A stretch of 64,000 bases of DNA. Origin: Bimuria novae-zelandiae CBS 107.79. Its lineage: Eukaryota > Ascomycota > Dothideomycetes > Pleosporales > Didymosphaeriaceae. Below are positions 22,760-35,393 of this stretch, one piece after another; the first letter of the stretch is position 1; each line of letters opens with the position of its first letter. The notes under the pieces were generated by a model that was given only the letters and a program-made list of their open reading frames with translations, was not told the DNA's origin and did not search any database. The translations under genes and the position numbers were made by a program. The DNA is taken from NCBI GenBank assembly GCA_010015655.1, contig ML976725.1:305567-369566 (forward strand). The letters are read 5' to 3'.

Positions 22760-24900
22760 CTAACACTGTGTTAGCGGATATTAGTTATTCCTAGTTGCCT
22801 TAAAAATCGCTCATGCTTGCTAATATTAGAGAGAGACTTCGTTAATCTATTAGCAGGCATATTAGCAGTTCTTATCTAGGTAACGTCTATGTTCCTGGCT
22901 TGAACTTGCTCGCGGATCCACATCTAATGCACTTTAATATGTCGAAGCTTTGTGTCAAGCTTTTCTTTATCCTTGTTCGCGATAGAGACCGTTTGCTGGT
23001 TGTCGCAGTACAATATAGGTCGAACCTTTAGATTAAACCTAATAGCTTTAAAGGTATTCATCTACTAGGATAACTTAGTGCTAGCAGTTAATAGGGCAAA
23101 CAGTTTGGCCTTAGTAGTTAATTTAGCAATAGATCTTATGATTTTTGCCTTCTAATTAATAACCATGCCGTAGAGCTTAAACATATAGGCAAAAGAGCTT
23201 TAAGCAGTATTAGGATCGTTAGTAAACGCAGCATTAGAGGCACTAAAGAATAATAACTCCTCAGCTTCCTTATTATTAATTTAATAAATGTAGTTAGCGT
23301 TCTTAGAGCGTGCTATCGTTGCTCTAATTACCCAGAATCGAAAGTCGTATAAGTACTACCATATAGACTTGACAGCAGCAAGATGCTTTTAGCTAGGATT
23401 ATTTAAATAGCGGGCAAGTATTGAGTGCGTCTTTGCCACATTAGGCCGGGTAAAGTATAAGATAAAACCCAGACATCTAACTAGGATCTGATATAGGCGG
23501 GTACGCTCCTCGTTGGGCTTATCCGTGCTTGGGGGGAGATAAGACTCGCGTAGAGGGACCTTAGGGTGTCGGCTTCCCTGAAGTAGATTGTGATCGTGGC
23601 AGACTTTTGCGATGTAAGAGTCTTAAATTATCTAGACCTTGCCTTTTGCATAGTCTCTAATAATGCGTATTCCTAGGAACCAACGTAGTTCTCCTAAGCT
23701 CCGTGTCTCGTATCGTTTTATAAACTCGCGTTTAAACTATTGATGATATTGCTGATCGCCTTTGCGGAAAAGGACGACGATATCATCCACGTAGTAGAAT
23801 AGTATTAGCTTGCTATTAGTGAATAGGCAAGGGATACCCTTTACTTGCGTAAAGCCTATATTAATAAGTGTCTTCTTCAGGTGTTTGTGCCACAGCGCTG
23901 GAGTATCCTTAAGCCCATACAGTGCTCGGCGTAGTCGCATCATATTGCCTAGCCTGTCTCGGAACCCATCCGGAGTCCAGACGTAACAGAGTCGGGCAAG
24001 ATACGCATTGAGAAAAGCATTCTTGACATCGTACTGGTAGGCAAGAAGCCCGAAAGCGCACATAATAGCGATGAGGAAGCGGAGCGTTCGAGCCGCGAGG
24101 GTAGCTGCGTAGGTGTCATCCCAAGTCGTCTGCAGATCTCCTCTCACGACTAGTCGAGCCTTGTAGCTAGCCAAGTAGCCATTAGCATCAAACTTGTACG
24201 TGAAGACCCATATTAGTGGTAAAGTCTTAGCATCTAGGTGATCCTTTAAATTATCTTTCACCCTCTTAAATACACCTTTGTGGAGCTACTCCTTAATTTC
24301 CTTGTCCGCAGCAGCGAACCACTTATTAGTATTAGGGCAGGATTTACTTAACCTAGTTCTTTAGTGGCGGCGGAAGCTAATTATGGTGAACCTTCTACTC
24401 TTCCTTTAGGGGCGGTTGCACGATTGCCGTAGCAAATATTTATTAGTATAGAGACGCGTGCGTACTAAAGTGGTCCCTAGGCGTATCGTCTCCTCTATCA
24501 CCTCCCCGACGACGAGACCCTAGAACGATATTGTCTGCAGAAATATTAGGGTTTGTCCGTCTGGGTGCATTGTTCTGATGGTGGTTTGGCGTAGTATCTC
24601 CAGGAGTAATCTCTCTCCAGCCTTTTGGTTGGGAACGATTATGAGTGCTAGGTACCGGTGTCTCTCTGGGTGTGGGTAATCCTCTATAGGCCTCCTGATG
24701 AATCTGCTCTTCGGCACTATCCGGCCCAGTATCCTCTTCTTCTTGATCCTCAACATTATCCTCAACTATAGGTTGACGATGTGTTATATCACGATAGATT
24801 TGTTGGGTAACAGGATCTTCCTCCTCATCCGATGAATCGATATCAAGGATAGTAACCACACGTCGTTCCTCCTTAGTTAAAAGCTAAGATTCCAGCGGAG
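22760..24900 (-). pseudogene. Copia pol: reverse transcriptase and RNase H relic
   Basis: The best piece is 24261-23737, 174 codons long, with LLAYQYDVKNAFLNAYL and LFYYVDDIVVLF, the Copia reverse-transcriptase palm motifs, and ALYGLKDTPALWHKHL between them. The YVDD catalytic box is intact. Upstream, 24859-24443 encodes the acidic Ser/Pro-rich linker. Downstream, toward 22760, RNase H-like pieces are interrupted by TAA and TAG codons. Confidence 0.85.
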
Positions 24901-26760
24901 AGTACCATTGCCGTAGGAAAACGACGTCTTGGGTTCGAACAACCCTATCGCTTCCTGGGACCCAGATGCGAAAGATGTTTGTTCCTTCGTATCCAACCAG
25001 CCATCCAGTGATTGCTCGCGATTTAAGCTTATCACCTTTGGCTACTTTCGTATCTTGAAATAGAGCCTTCGCTCCGATAACGTCTACGTGCGCTAGAGAT
25101 GGCTTTACCTTGCGCATAACTTTATAGGGTGTCTTCTAACTAGTAGCTTCTGTTAGTAATTGATTGAGCATGTATATGGCTGTTAGGCACAGCTCGTTTG
25201 TTAGCGTCTTGGGCAAATGTGCTGTAATTTACAGGGTCCTAGCTATTGTGATAATAAGATTGCCAGCCTTCTTAGTGAGGCTAGTTATTTCTTCTGCTCT
25301 AACAGCACGAGGCTTAACTGCGATGCCTAGATCTTTAAAGATATCCTAGAGATCAGCAAAGCCTTTCTCATTATTACAACGAATGTACACAACAATGGCG
25401 TCGAATTAGGTACGTATCTGTGTTAGCATTTGTCGAACGGCGCGTGTAAGAGTCTCCTTCTTCTTATCACGAAGAGTCTTCCCTAAATAGTATCTGCTAT
25501 GTTAACACACAGCGTGTAACAGCTATTTGTCCCTATTATAGCAAGCTTCACCAGTCTTTCTAAGCTGTATAAGGTTAATACTAATTCGTTTAAAGGGGCG
25601 TGTCGCAGGCTCGCGTTAAGGGCGTCGACTAATAATCTTAGAGAGCTTTAAGTTGATGCAATTCTTACATTCCTTCCATTGCGGGGCCTGGGGGCCAGTA
25701 ACGAGCTTGATACCATCTACTGCCTGCTCTAGGTGTTCAATCGCGCGTCGTCCTGCATGAGCTAGCATCTGATGAGCTTCTATAGGGGTGACATGTAGAG
25801 GCTTGCGCTCTATACAGCTTGGTTTCAATTGAATCGCGAATGTGTACAACTCTAATGCGTTCGGGCGTGTTGCCTTGTTAGAGTCCATAACCCAATGGCC
25901 ACCCTGCTTATTAAGTGTGCAGAATATGTCCATTGGAGCGCTCCTCAGATAGAGACAGCTACGTCCCGAGTCGAACTCAATACCAACTGATTGACAACGT
26001 GATAGTGATACTACTGACGTGAAGAACGTAGGAATAAGTGCTACCCATGTCATAGTCACTCGACGTTCGCCGGTTGGAGTATCAACAAACAGCTTGACAT
26101 TTCCCCACTCCTGTATCTGCAGGGCCTGTGTGCCAGCTAGTAGGATGTCGTCTGGTTGTCCATCTCGGATCTTCTCCCAGGTCTTCGGCCGGTGGTTTGT
26201 GACATGTAGATTTGTGAGAGCTAGTGATCCATACGCATAAGGAAGAAATTGAGAATTGTACTTGTTGTTGTATTGGGTGAAGCTACGAACAGTAGGTATA
26301 CATGAGTGGCTGTAAACAGCGCTAGTGTAGGATGGGTAGTCGCATCTCAACACAGGTGAGGCGCCACTGCAAGTGGGGAAAGGGAGACTCCAAACCGTGA
26401 CAAGATTGGAGCCAGGATCCAGTATCCACTTGTTGATCAATGGCGGCGGAGGCTGTCGAATAGCAGCTGTACTGAGTGGAGTAACAACCTGAGATGCGTC
26501 CTGGCTACCTTGCCAGTGCATAACTGCTCCTGTTGAGTTTTGAGCATTCGATGGAGGATAACCAGTGTCCATAGAAAAGTCGTTCTTGTTCGCATCGTTG
26601 TTTGCAGTATTCGCCTTATCGCTAGCTCTCTTCTTAGCTCTAAGCAGAGCTGCGCTTAGGGGGTTGCCTCTGCCTAGTTTCCTCACTTTGTCAAACTCGG
26701 CTGAAACAGCTGGGTCGGGCCTCCATCCAGTAGGTCGGAGAGAAGGCACTACGTAGGAGC
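24884..26760 (-). pseudogene. Copia protease and integrase relic
   Basis: The open piece 26749-25616 (377 codons) begins near the end of gag, carries WILDPGSN, the retroviral-type aspartic protease site in Copia form, and ends with the pre-integrase zinc pattern AHQMLAHAGRRAIEH with CKNC. Between 25616 and 25117 the integrase core has stops. The piece 25117-24884 gives the C-terminal segment with GWLVGYEGTNIFRIWVP, typical of Copia integrase. Confidence 0.82.
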
Positions 26761-27658
26761 ACTGCTTAAACAGGTGCTGTTCTCCGCAGATGCAAGTGAC
26801 TGTACGTTTCTAGGTGTTGCTATTGGTGTTTGGACTAGGGCGTCCTAAAACGGCGTACGTTCCAAGTAATGACGCTACAGGGTTCATAGTGCGTCGAAAG
26901 CGTCGATAGTTCTCCACTAGTTCCACAGGACCCATATAAGGCGTTCCGTTCATCTTAGCTCGCGTAATCTCTTGAATTTCGTGCGTAACAAAGGACTCGT
27001 TAATTCCCTTAATTACGCGGAGAAAGTCCTGCTGTGCGCGATAGTCCTGGACCTCGGGTAGCTTTAGTTTAATTATATTACGAAGGATAGTGATATAGCT
27101 CTCGTACTAAGCATCTATTTTTTATTATTATAGAACCTTCTTAATCTTATTGTACTACTTAAGCAACTTATACTTGCGCTTTGCTATTAATATATAGAAT
27201 ATCTTCTTAAGTTGTGTAAGCTATTTGTACGGTGTTTTAGCATCCTTAATAACTAGGATATGCCTGCTGGCGATTGTCCTTGTAATCTCTCGTGTTAGGT
27301 TATTAAGAGCGTTCTCCTTCTTCTGCTAGGCTGCCAGCTTCGTTGCGTAGAACCTATGCCAGAAGGTGTAGTCCTCTCGTTTAGTTCTTGTAAGTTCGTC
27401 TGGTTCAATATCATCGTCGCCTTGGACAATGCTTGAATCTTCGTTGTCCTTTTTGAATGAGCGTAGTAGTCGCTCCTTGGGTTTCTCGTTGTAGATTTTC
27501 TTGACAGTATCTACTGTCAAATCTGGGTTGCAATAATCCCAGATCTTGTATGCCTCAGCGGTCCTCTTTCGTAGAAAGATCCACTTCGACCAATCGCTCG
27601 GCTTGTCAAGGATAATCGTTTCCTTAACGATTAGCTCGTCCTCCTTATTGCTTATCAT
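26761..27658 (-). pseudogene. Copia gag relic with CCHC-type knuckle
   Basis: The N-terminal piece 27658-27326 (110 codons) has DKPSDWSKWIFLRKRTAEAY, resembling Copia Gag. Farther on, minus-strand codons near 26790-26760 read CICGEQHLFKQC, a short zinc knuckle with spacing often seen in fungal Copia, and that frame continues into the protease piece. Stops separate the two parts. Confidence 0.7.
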
Positions 27659-27746
27659 GGCAAACTAGAGCTTGTCAAGTTAATCTCCGTCGTGGAAAGC
27701 GTGTGCGTAGTAAGTAGGTGAACTGTAGTTGGATTAAGCGTAGGCC

Positions 27747-27757
27747 GGGCTCATAAC
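27747..27757 (-). other. Copia primer-binding site matching initiator tRNA-Met anticodon arm
   Basis: Directly inside the 5' LTR, the plus strand reads gggctcataac, the sequence of the anticodon stem-loop of eukaryotic initiator tRNA-Met (anticodon CAU). The minus-strand template is therefore complementary to an internal part of the tRNA, not its 3' end. This is the half-tRNA priming arrangement known for Drosophila copia and yeast Ty5. Confidence 0.7.
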
Positions 27758-27909
27758 TATAAGGGATAAGATGGGTAGCAAGTAGGAATAAGTGACTAAG
27801 TTAATTATAACAAGCTAAACAGAGAAACTGCTTAAGTAGCAGAATCATGATCAGCAACTAGTCTACATCAGGTTAGTGATATCATGTGATATCGTATTCC
27901 ACTCTAACA
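27758..27909 (-). repeat. Copia 5' LTR (152 bp)
   Basis: Runs from tataagggataag to cactctaaca. Its first dinucleotide is TA where the other copy has TG, a G-to-A change consistent with RIP. Confidence 0.88.
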
Positions 27910-27914
27910 ATATA

Positions 27915-28327
27915 TTACTTTAAAATATATATATACCTTATATTAAAATTGCATAAGAATAGCTCCTATATTTATAAAGTTATAGAGAGCTTAAAGTTTA
28001 GAATTTTAGTATTCTGCTTAGTTAGACCCAACTGTGGCCCTTGCGACCTAATCCATTTATAAGCCTAGGACAGATAAGGCTTTCTGCCCGTCGCTAAGCT
28101 TAAATAGTTCTAGCGTATTATACACTACCTCTAAATTGTACAATACTACGTCCGCTTATCTTGAAACCTAAAATGTAAAATATTTATTAGTAATTTAAAA
28201 AGAATGAGAAAGTGAATATTAAGTAATTTAATAATTTTTTTTATTTCGCCTCTATAGCGTAGTATACAATAGTACTGCAGTGGTATTAGTAGCTTATTAA
28301 GAAAATTAGCCGTTATCATTTCTTGCC
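27915..28327. other. TA-rich interval between Copia and Gypsy elements
   Basis: About 410 bp with no coding frame. It is the sequence between the two target duplications and is degraded like its surroundings. Confidence 0.5.
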
Positions 28328-28332
28328 TTAGG

Positions 28333-28784
28333 TGTTATAAGGCTCTCACACCTTGTTCTAATCTAGGTTAGGGCGGTAAGGTATCGTGGTGCTTCACGGA
28401 TTATTCAATAGTATAAGTTAATGCGACACTTAGCGCGGCTAGACAATCTAATCTTATAACGAATAAGATAACTATTAGTCTATATAGGAGAACGTACTCG
28501 CACAGAAGATATATAAGTTAACTACGAGGAAGGAAACAATAATAAGAAAGTTACTACACTATATACTAGCCTATTCCTTCTTCGTAGTCCCGCCAAGGCC
28601 CTGTAGTCCCAGGGACTACGGTAGTCCCATAGGACTTCCCTTTATGCGGGACTTCGTCACGTGGCTACTAACTAAGCTACCCCGCGCCCTGTTAGGTCCC
28701 GTTAACTCTACTACTTTATTAATAGTTACTCTCTTAGCGTAATTATCTAGCTTCTTTATTCTTATAGGGTTCGTGGTCGTAACA
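28333..28784 (-). repeat. Gypsy 3' LTR (452 bp)
   Basis: Begins tgttataagg and ends cgtaaca on the plus strand. Gapless alignment to the other LTR shows about 34 differences by hand count, all transitions. Confidence 0.93.
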
Positions 28785-28899
28785 CTATCCCCCTCTTTAA
28801 GGTTATCGTCCTAATATCTTGCTTCGCTATACTGTGCCGTCGGCGCGTCCCCCCGCGTCCTAAGGCAGGCTGCAGCCTCTCCTTAATTCCCCTCGCCTT

Positions 28900-31800
28900 A
28901 CTAACTATGCTAAGAACCCCTTATTTATCCCTAGCAACCCGTCGTGCTCGTGCGTAAAAGGTAGAAGCTTAGGGCCTAGAGATAGCGTCTAATTATAAGC
29001 GTTATTAGAAAAAGAAGTTATAGTATTTTATTAACGCTACCTTTAAGTAGTGTGCGGGCTATCTCGCTGCCTATACTAAATATAGTCTATAGATTCCTAA
29101 AAAGGATTAGGAGCGTGTTTAGAAGAAAAAGCGCGAAAAGCGTCTTGCCTTTCTTTAAGTAAAAGAGCGTTAAGCTTAGGCTGCTCTCGAGACCGCGCGT
29201 CTTAAGCGAGAGTTAGCAAAGATAGAGGAGAAGGAGTATAATTATGCCTAGCACGACTTACGCGTTGCTAATATAATTAAGGTGTTAGAGTAATAAGAGG
29301 AGAATTTAAAAGGTACTAGCTTTTATAAACTATTACCACATGCACCTCTACAGGCTAACTTAGGCTAGTTATAGGCTAACTTATTTATTCCTTTTAATCC
29401 TTTTGTATTTTTTAACTTTTTTAAGTTCCTTGCTAATCTGGTCGCGGCGCCTTTAGATGTTCCTCGTAAAACCTCTCTAGCGCTGTCTTGTAGTTCGTAA
29501 GGTTTTATACTAGTTCCTACGTATTATGGTTCTCTAGCCATCCTTCCCACTTTACCAGATACTTGTACTGACGCCTGATTTTTTATAGGTCCCTAATAGC
29601 TTCGATCTTGTACTCCTTATCTTCGAGTTCAAGCTAGGTTTCTAGTTTAGCGTCTAGTGGTGCTGGTTCTAATAATAACTTGTAGAAGACCGAGTGGATC
29701 TGTGTATCTATAGGTAGCTATAGTTTAAAATTAACTAGTCCCTTAACCTCTTAGATTTTAAATAGTCCCTTTTAAAGGTTATCTAGTTTTTTGCTTAGCC
29801 TTATTATCTTAAAATTTTTTTACGAGAGGAGGACTCTATCCTCCTTTTTAAAAGTTAGTCCTATAATCCTTTTCTTATTCGCTTATCGCGCTATTTATTT
29901 ATTACGTCGCGCGATATTCTCGTGTAGTGTTTTATATAAGTCCTGTATAAGTTTAGCCTTATTGGCTGCGTTCTTTGCAATGCTCTGGATGTCTAATGGA
30001 TCCTGGTAAGTTGTTGGCTCACATCTATGGTTGGCGTAATATGGCGAGTACCCCGTAGTCGCCGATCTTGCGCTATTGTATGCCAGCTAGGCCGTTGGCA
30101 ATAGCTTAACCTAGTTATCTTAAAGCTTATTTATATACATCTAGAAATACTGTTCTAACGTTTAGTTTGTTCGCTTAGTTTAGCTATCTATTTTAGGGTA
30201 GAAGCTCGTTGTAAGCTTGTGCTTAATCCCTGATTTAGCTATAAATATGGTCTAGTATGACGATGTGAATATCTTAGCCCTGTCTGTGATAAACTCGTTA
30301 GGTTGTCTAACCTATAATATTAGTTCTTATTCCACTATATAGGCTAGTTCTTCTGCTAACATAGCTTCCCTAATTGGCACAAACCTCGACTCCTTGGTAA
30401 GTTAATAAATTATAACTAAGATTAAGTTGTAGGAATCCTTGTTCCCTAGTGCTAGTAATGCTAGTAGCTTCACAATAAAGTCTATAGTCACGCTTAACTA
30501 TGGTTTTAGGGGTGGCTATAGTAGTTGTAAGAGGCTATAGGGCTTATGTCTCTTAGGCTTGTTCTTATAACAGGCTAAATAGTTGCCTAAAACCTTCTAT
30601 ACCGCCTGGCGTAGCCTAGGAATAGTATATTCGTTCGCGATTCGACGCGTCGTTTTGGCAATCTTTAGGTATCCCTAATCCTTGTCTTCGTGTAGTTTTT
30701 TAATTAGCAGCGGAGCCATCTGCTTGCTAATCTAGATACGGTTTTAATAGTCCCGTGCTGTTAATTTTATAGCTTAGTAGAGATTATATGCTTAGTAATC
30801 CTCGTCTTTAAGCCTACTATAATCCTATATCTTTTTTATAGCTAGCCTATAATAGGTAAGATCCGCGCGCTGTGCTTCTAGTACTAGCGCGAGTTATATC
30901 TTATTATAGCAAAGGGTTCTGTCCTTCGCGTAGGTTAGGATTATAACATAGTTACTTCTATCGTCTTTTTCTACGAGATCTAAACGCCTACTAAATGCGT
31001 CTACTATAGCGTTCGAGTTACTAGGTAAATAGGTAATGCGGAAGTCGAATTCCGCTATCTATTCTAACTATCTAGCCTGTTATTAATTAAGCTTCTTTGT
31101 GGTTGTGAAGCGCGTAAGGTTAAGGTAATCTAAAAAGACTTCTATCTAGTGCTTTGCTCCTTTAAGCTACGCTTCCTATTGCTTAAAATAGTTAACAATT
31201 GCAAGCAACTCCTTATTATAAATTTTATAATTTAGTTCTACTCCTAAGAGCTTGCGTGCGTGATAAAAGACGGGTCTCTATTTACCGTTATCGCACTCTT
31301 ACAATAATACGGCCCCCAGCGCATAGTCCAATACATCCGTATAGATGCGATGTCGCCGCTCTGGGTCGTACATCTATAGTAGGGGTGCCGTTAGGAATAG
31401 GCGTTTAAGCTACTTAAAAGCCGCTATTTCTGCCTTTTATAGAGGTTGTTATTTCCCTATTTTTATAAGTTCCGTTAACGGAGCGGTTGTCTTTGAGTAG
31501 TTCCTAATAAATTTGCGATAGAAGTTAGTGAAGCCTAAGAAAGACTAGATATCTTTTACTAATTATAATAGTAGCTATTCTTCTATTATCGCGATCTTCT
31601 TTAGGTCTATCTTAACACCTTCTCGGGATATCACAAATCCCAAATATTCCGTCTTAGTGACATGGAACTCGCACTTCTTAGGGTGTAGGAGCAATCGATA
31701 CTCCTGTAACTTCTATAGTACTTTACGTACATGTCCTTTATGCTCTTCTAAGGTTCCGTGTGAGTATATTAAGATATTGTCAAGGTACGCCGTGCAGAAT

Positions 31801-33100
31801 ACGTCCAAGTATTTATATAGTACTTAATTTATTAACTCCTAAAAGGTTGCTGGTGCGTTAGTTAGCCCTATAGGCATAACCGTATACTCGAAAAGGCCAT
31901 ATCGTGTGCAGAACGCCGTTTTCCACTCGTATCCTTTCGCAATTTGAATCCTATAGAATCTATCCTAGACGTTAAATTTCGTGAAGTATTTAGCTCCTCG
32001 GAGTCTATCCATAAGCTCCGTTATTAGTAGTAATAGGTAGCGATTCTTAATTGTCACGGCGTTTAGCTATCTATAATCCACATAGAGTCGCAGCCTACCG
32101 TCTTTTTTACAAATAAAGAGTATAAGGAAGGCTATAGGACTCTAACTAGGCTACTATTTCCCTAAGCGTAGATTCTTCTATATTAGCTCTTTTAACTCTT
32201 TTTCTTATTCGTAGGTGAGGGGCCTCAGGCGTTCTAGCCGTAGCTTAGCTCCCTCTACTAGTGGTATCTCGTAATCCTACTCCTTATGTTTAGGTAGGAC
32301 AGTCTTGTCGTATTCCTCGAATAGGTCTGCGAATTCCTTATATTCTTCTGGTAGACTAGGGTTATCTAGGACTATCTTAGTCTCCTGGACCTTTATGCAG
32401 TGCACCCGCCCTAGGTGTTATTTTAAAATCCTATCTATCTTATATACTAATATTTCTTATATCCTAGATGGTTGACTCCTTTTTCTCGCCTGAGGTTGGG
32501 GAGTTTCCCTCCTACCAGGGCTTGCCTAAGCCTTCGCTAGTGGGTCCCAGGGAAGGATTGTTCGTTCAATCCAGTCTATTTATAGATTGTGTTGTTCTAG
32601 CCATTCGTATCTAACAATGGCTTCGAGGTCTCCTATCTCCGCGATAGTAAAGACGTGTTGGCTCTCTAGGCCTTCTATATTAACTTGTACCGGCGCTGTC
32701 TCGAGGCGTAGCTAACCGTTACCGTATCCTTATAATTAGGTCCCGTCCGCGAGTCCTATTTATAGCGGTGTTTTCTTATTATAATATAGCATATCGTACT
32801 TCTTAACTACTTGTGGGGCGATTAGACACGCGTCTACCCCTAGGTTAATTAGTGCTATAACACGATGTCTATGCACCGTAATGTCTTTAATTAAGCGCTT
32901 CTTGACTTGGCGAGTATCTACTTAATAAGCTATAATAATTGCACTATTACTAGTCTGGCTCGTTGCCTGGTAATAATTTAGTTTTTTAAATTATTAGACC
33001 CTTTATCTAAGGTTTTAGGCTAACCGGCGTTGGCTTCCTTAATCTAGTCCTAGACCTTAAATAGCTTAGAGACTTCCTTAATTTAGTGCTACTTATATCG
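28900..33100 (-). pseudogene. Gypsy pol relic: RT, RNase H, integrase, chromodomain
   Basis: Minus-strand codons at about 31917-31850 read [19 protein letters not shown], a Gypsy reverse-transcriptase motif. At 31787-31761 the catalytic box reads YLDNILIYS, with N where the family has D, a G-to-A change. HPKKCEFHVTKTEYLGF follows at about 31690-31640. Near 29580-29525 the codons read RRQYKYLVKWEGWLENHNT, a chromodomain signature, marking a chromovirus that targets heterochromatin. Frequent TAA/TAG codons interrupt all frames. Limits are approximate. Confidence 0.85.
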
Positions 33101-33799
33101 CTATTAATACAGGGCGTAAGTCTCTCTAATTTTATTAGATTCGTATACTCCTTGATTCCTATGTTGCGGGCAATTTAGAGTAAGGCATTCGTTCTGGGCT
33201 AATGCATTATGCCCTAAATAGCTATCTAAGGAGGCTGCCTCTTCCTGCAGGCTTAAGTGTGCGAAGCACTATAGGTTATATTATTCTTACCTAATTAATA
33301 AGTAGTCCGCGTCTCTTCCTAGCTACGTATTCCTTATTATTATACTAGTGTCGCGGGGGTCTAAGCCCTAAGGAAACTAGCCTATTTTAAACTTTTACTG
33401 CCTGTGTAGCTTATAGGTAATGTTAAAATATTAATGCTAACTATTCTATTTATAGTGCTTAGCCTAATAGGCTAGAAAGTACTTATAGTAATTATTAGGC
33501 ACGCTGCACTGGCTCTGCTTTAGCCTATAGTGTTCCGAACCTCCTAGAAAATAGGAGGCCCTAACTCTAGCCTTAGAGTGTTGTTGGCATCCTTTACGCG
33601 TGCATTGCCACCATTTGGCGTATTCATGTCGTTCCTGTATCGTGATCTGGCGTAGGTATTGTTTTGGGCGCCCCTGTAGTTTCTCTGCTAGCCAGTAGGC
33701 GTCCCATGCGTGTGCCCCTTAGACGATCACTTTTGCCTTACACTAAGACAATTAATGTAGCGCACTGCTGCACATCCAGTAGGTATCGTTAGCTAGTCT

Positions 33800-34930
33800 T
33801 TAGAAGATCTAGTACTTAGGAAGGGTCTTTCGTTCCTCTTCCTCTTCTATTGGCTCTAGGATCTCCTGCGTAAGATCCACTCCGTTGGCTTCTACTAGCG
33901 TGAGGGTGGCTATAGCCACTTATAGGAGGTTAGTTATATTAATCTTAGTCTCCTAATCGTTGCAGTCTTTGGCAAAGTGGCCTAGCTTGCCATATTAGAG
34001 GCAGGCTTTATCTTTAAACCTCTATTCTTACTCTTCCTGTAAGATGCCATTCTTGCCCTAGTAACTCTTCTTTAGTCTATACGGCTATTTTCCCTTACCA
34101 TTCTTCTTTTTGTACTATTAGGCTTTATTAGTTATAATAACATCTCCGTCCTAGTCTCTTCCTGCGGGCCTAGATCAATTCTCTTTTCTAGTAAGTAGCC
34201 TAGTACTATACTGTTTTTCTAGCTTGCGTTCGTATAGGCGATTATCTACTTTAATTACATTATTAATAAGTTCTTCTAGGTCGTCTGCTTTTCCTTGGTG
34301 GACCAATTCGTCTTTAACTAATTCTTTTAGTCTATTATAGTAGGCAATTATAAGTGGGGCTTCTCCCTATCTTTCGAGTTCTGCCATAATCTGTTTAAAC
34401 TCTAGTGTATAGAGTACCGCCAATTTCTCCTGACGTAGGCGCTAGAGGCGTATTTTGGCTTAATGTCCTTTATTAATAGTGCTAAACATTCCTTTTACGG
34501 CCTTGCCAAAAGACTCCTAGTTCTTAAAGGCGTCTTTAGTGGCGTCTGAACTATAATCCTCTAATTTACTATTCTTAAGGAAATTATTAATTATTAGTCT
34601 AGCCTACGCAGCTGCCTTATCTTGCATGTTATATAGGTAACTAGGATTTTATCTTGTTCTGTATTAAACTTTCCTAGGTTGTAATGGATGAATAGTTCTA
34701 TCTATGTTAAGAACGTTCCTAGGTGACTCTTTCCTAAATAGGGTTCGGGCTTCGGGACCTTTAGTTAATATTTTGCATTTTCTTATTAGCTTATCTTTTC
34801 GCTTATCTAGTTAATAATTTCCTGTAACTAGGCTATCTAAGCCGCTTATTTAATAACTATCTCTCCTAGGGTCTTTTCCTTAGGTGCTGGAGCTGCGGTG
34901 GTCAAACTAGGTCCTGCTATTATACCGTAG
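33800..34930 (-). pseudogene. Gypsy gag relic with zinc knuckle
   Basis: Minus-strand codons around 34010-33965 give a CCHC knuckle pattern, GKLGHFAKDC preceded by C-L-stop-Y. Tyrosine stands where the second cysteine is expected (TGT to TAT), and a stop adjoins it. The region upstream has Gag-like helical pieces with many stops. Limits are approximate. Confidence 0.7.
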
Positions 34931-34941
34931 GGTAGTTAAAG

Positions 34942-35393
34942 TGTTATAAGGCTCTTACACCTTATTCTAATCTAAGTTAGGGCGGTAAGGTATCGTAGTG
35001 CTTTATAAATTATTTAATAGTATAAGTTAATACGACACTTAGCGCGGCTAGATAATCTAATCTTATAATAAATAAGATAACTATTAGTCTATATAGGAGA
35101 ACGTACTCGCACAGAAGATATATAAGTTAACTACAAGGAAGGAAACAATAATAGGAAAGTCGCCACACTATATACTAGCCTATTCCTTCTTCGTAGTCCC
35201 GCCAAGGCCCTGTAGTCCCAGGGACTACGGTAGTCCCATGGGACTTCCCTTTATACGGGACTTTGTCACGTAACTGCTAACTAAGCTGCCCCGCGCCCCG
35301 TTAGGTCCCGTTAACTCTACTACTTTGTTAACAGTTACTCTCTTAGCGTAATTGTCTGGCTTCTTCATCCTTGTGGGGTTCGTGGTCGTAACA
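34942..35393 (-). repeat. Gypsy 5' LTR (452 bp)
   Basis: Begins tgttataagg and ends cgtaaca on the plus strand, identical in length to the other LTR and to the solo LTR at 20811-21262. Confidence 0.93.

Larger units (their letters stand above)
22480..27909 (-). mobile_element. Ty1/Copia LTR retrotransposon, 5.43 kb, degenerate
   Basis: Full-length element with LTRs at both ends and a 5-bp target duplication ATATA at 22475-22479 and 27910-27914. On the minus strand the order is gag, protease, integrase, reverse transcriptase, RNase H. Protease precedes integrase and reverse transcriptase is last, which defines Copia. Coding frames are broken by stops and frameshifts, but long pieces remain open, so it is less decayed than the Gypsy element. 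Confidence 0.93.
28333..35393 (-). mobile_element. Ty3/Gypsy LTR retrotransposon (chromovirus), 7.06 kb, RIP-degraded
   Basis: Two 452-bp LTRs flank about 6.16 kb of interior. A 5-bp target duplication TTAGG is present at 28328-28332 and 35394-35398. On the minus strand the order is gag with zinc knuckle, reverse transcriptase, RNase H, integrase region and chromodomain. Reverse transcriptase precedes integrase, which defines Gypsy. Next to the left LTR the minus strand reads AAAGAGGGGGATAG, a good polypurine tract that confirms orientation. I could not match the primer site to a tRNA 3' end. Confidence 0.94.

Noticed and set aside
24925..24945. B-box-like ggttcgaac sequence
   Set aside because: It lies within Copia integrase coding sequence, and no cloverleaf can be drawn around it.
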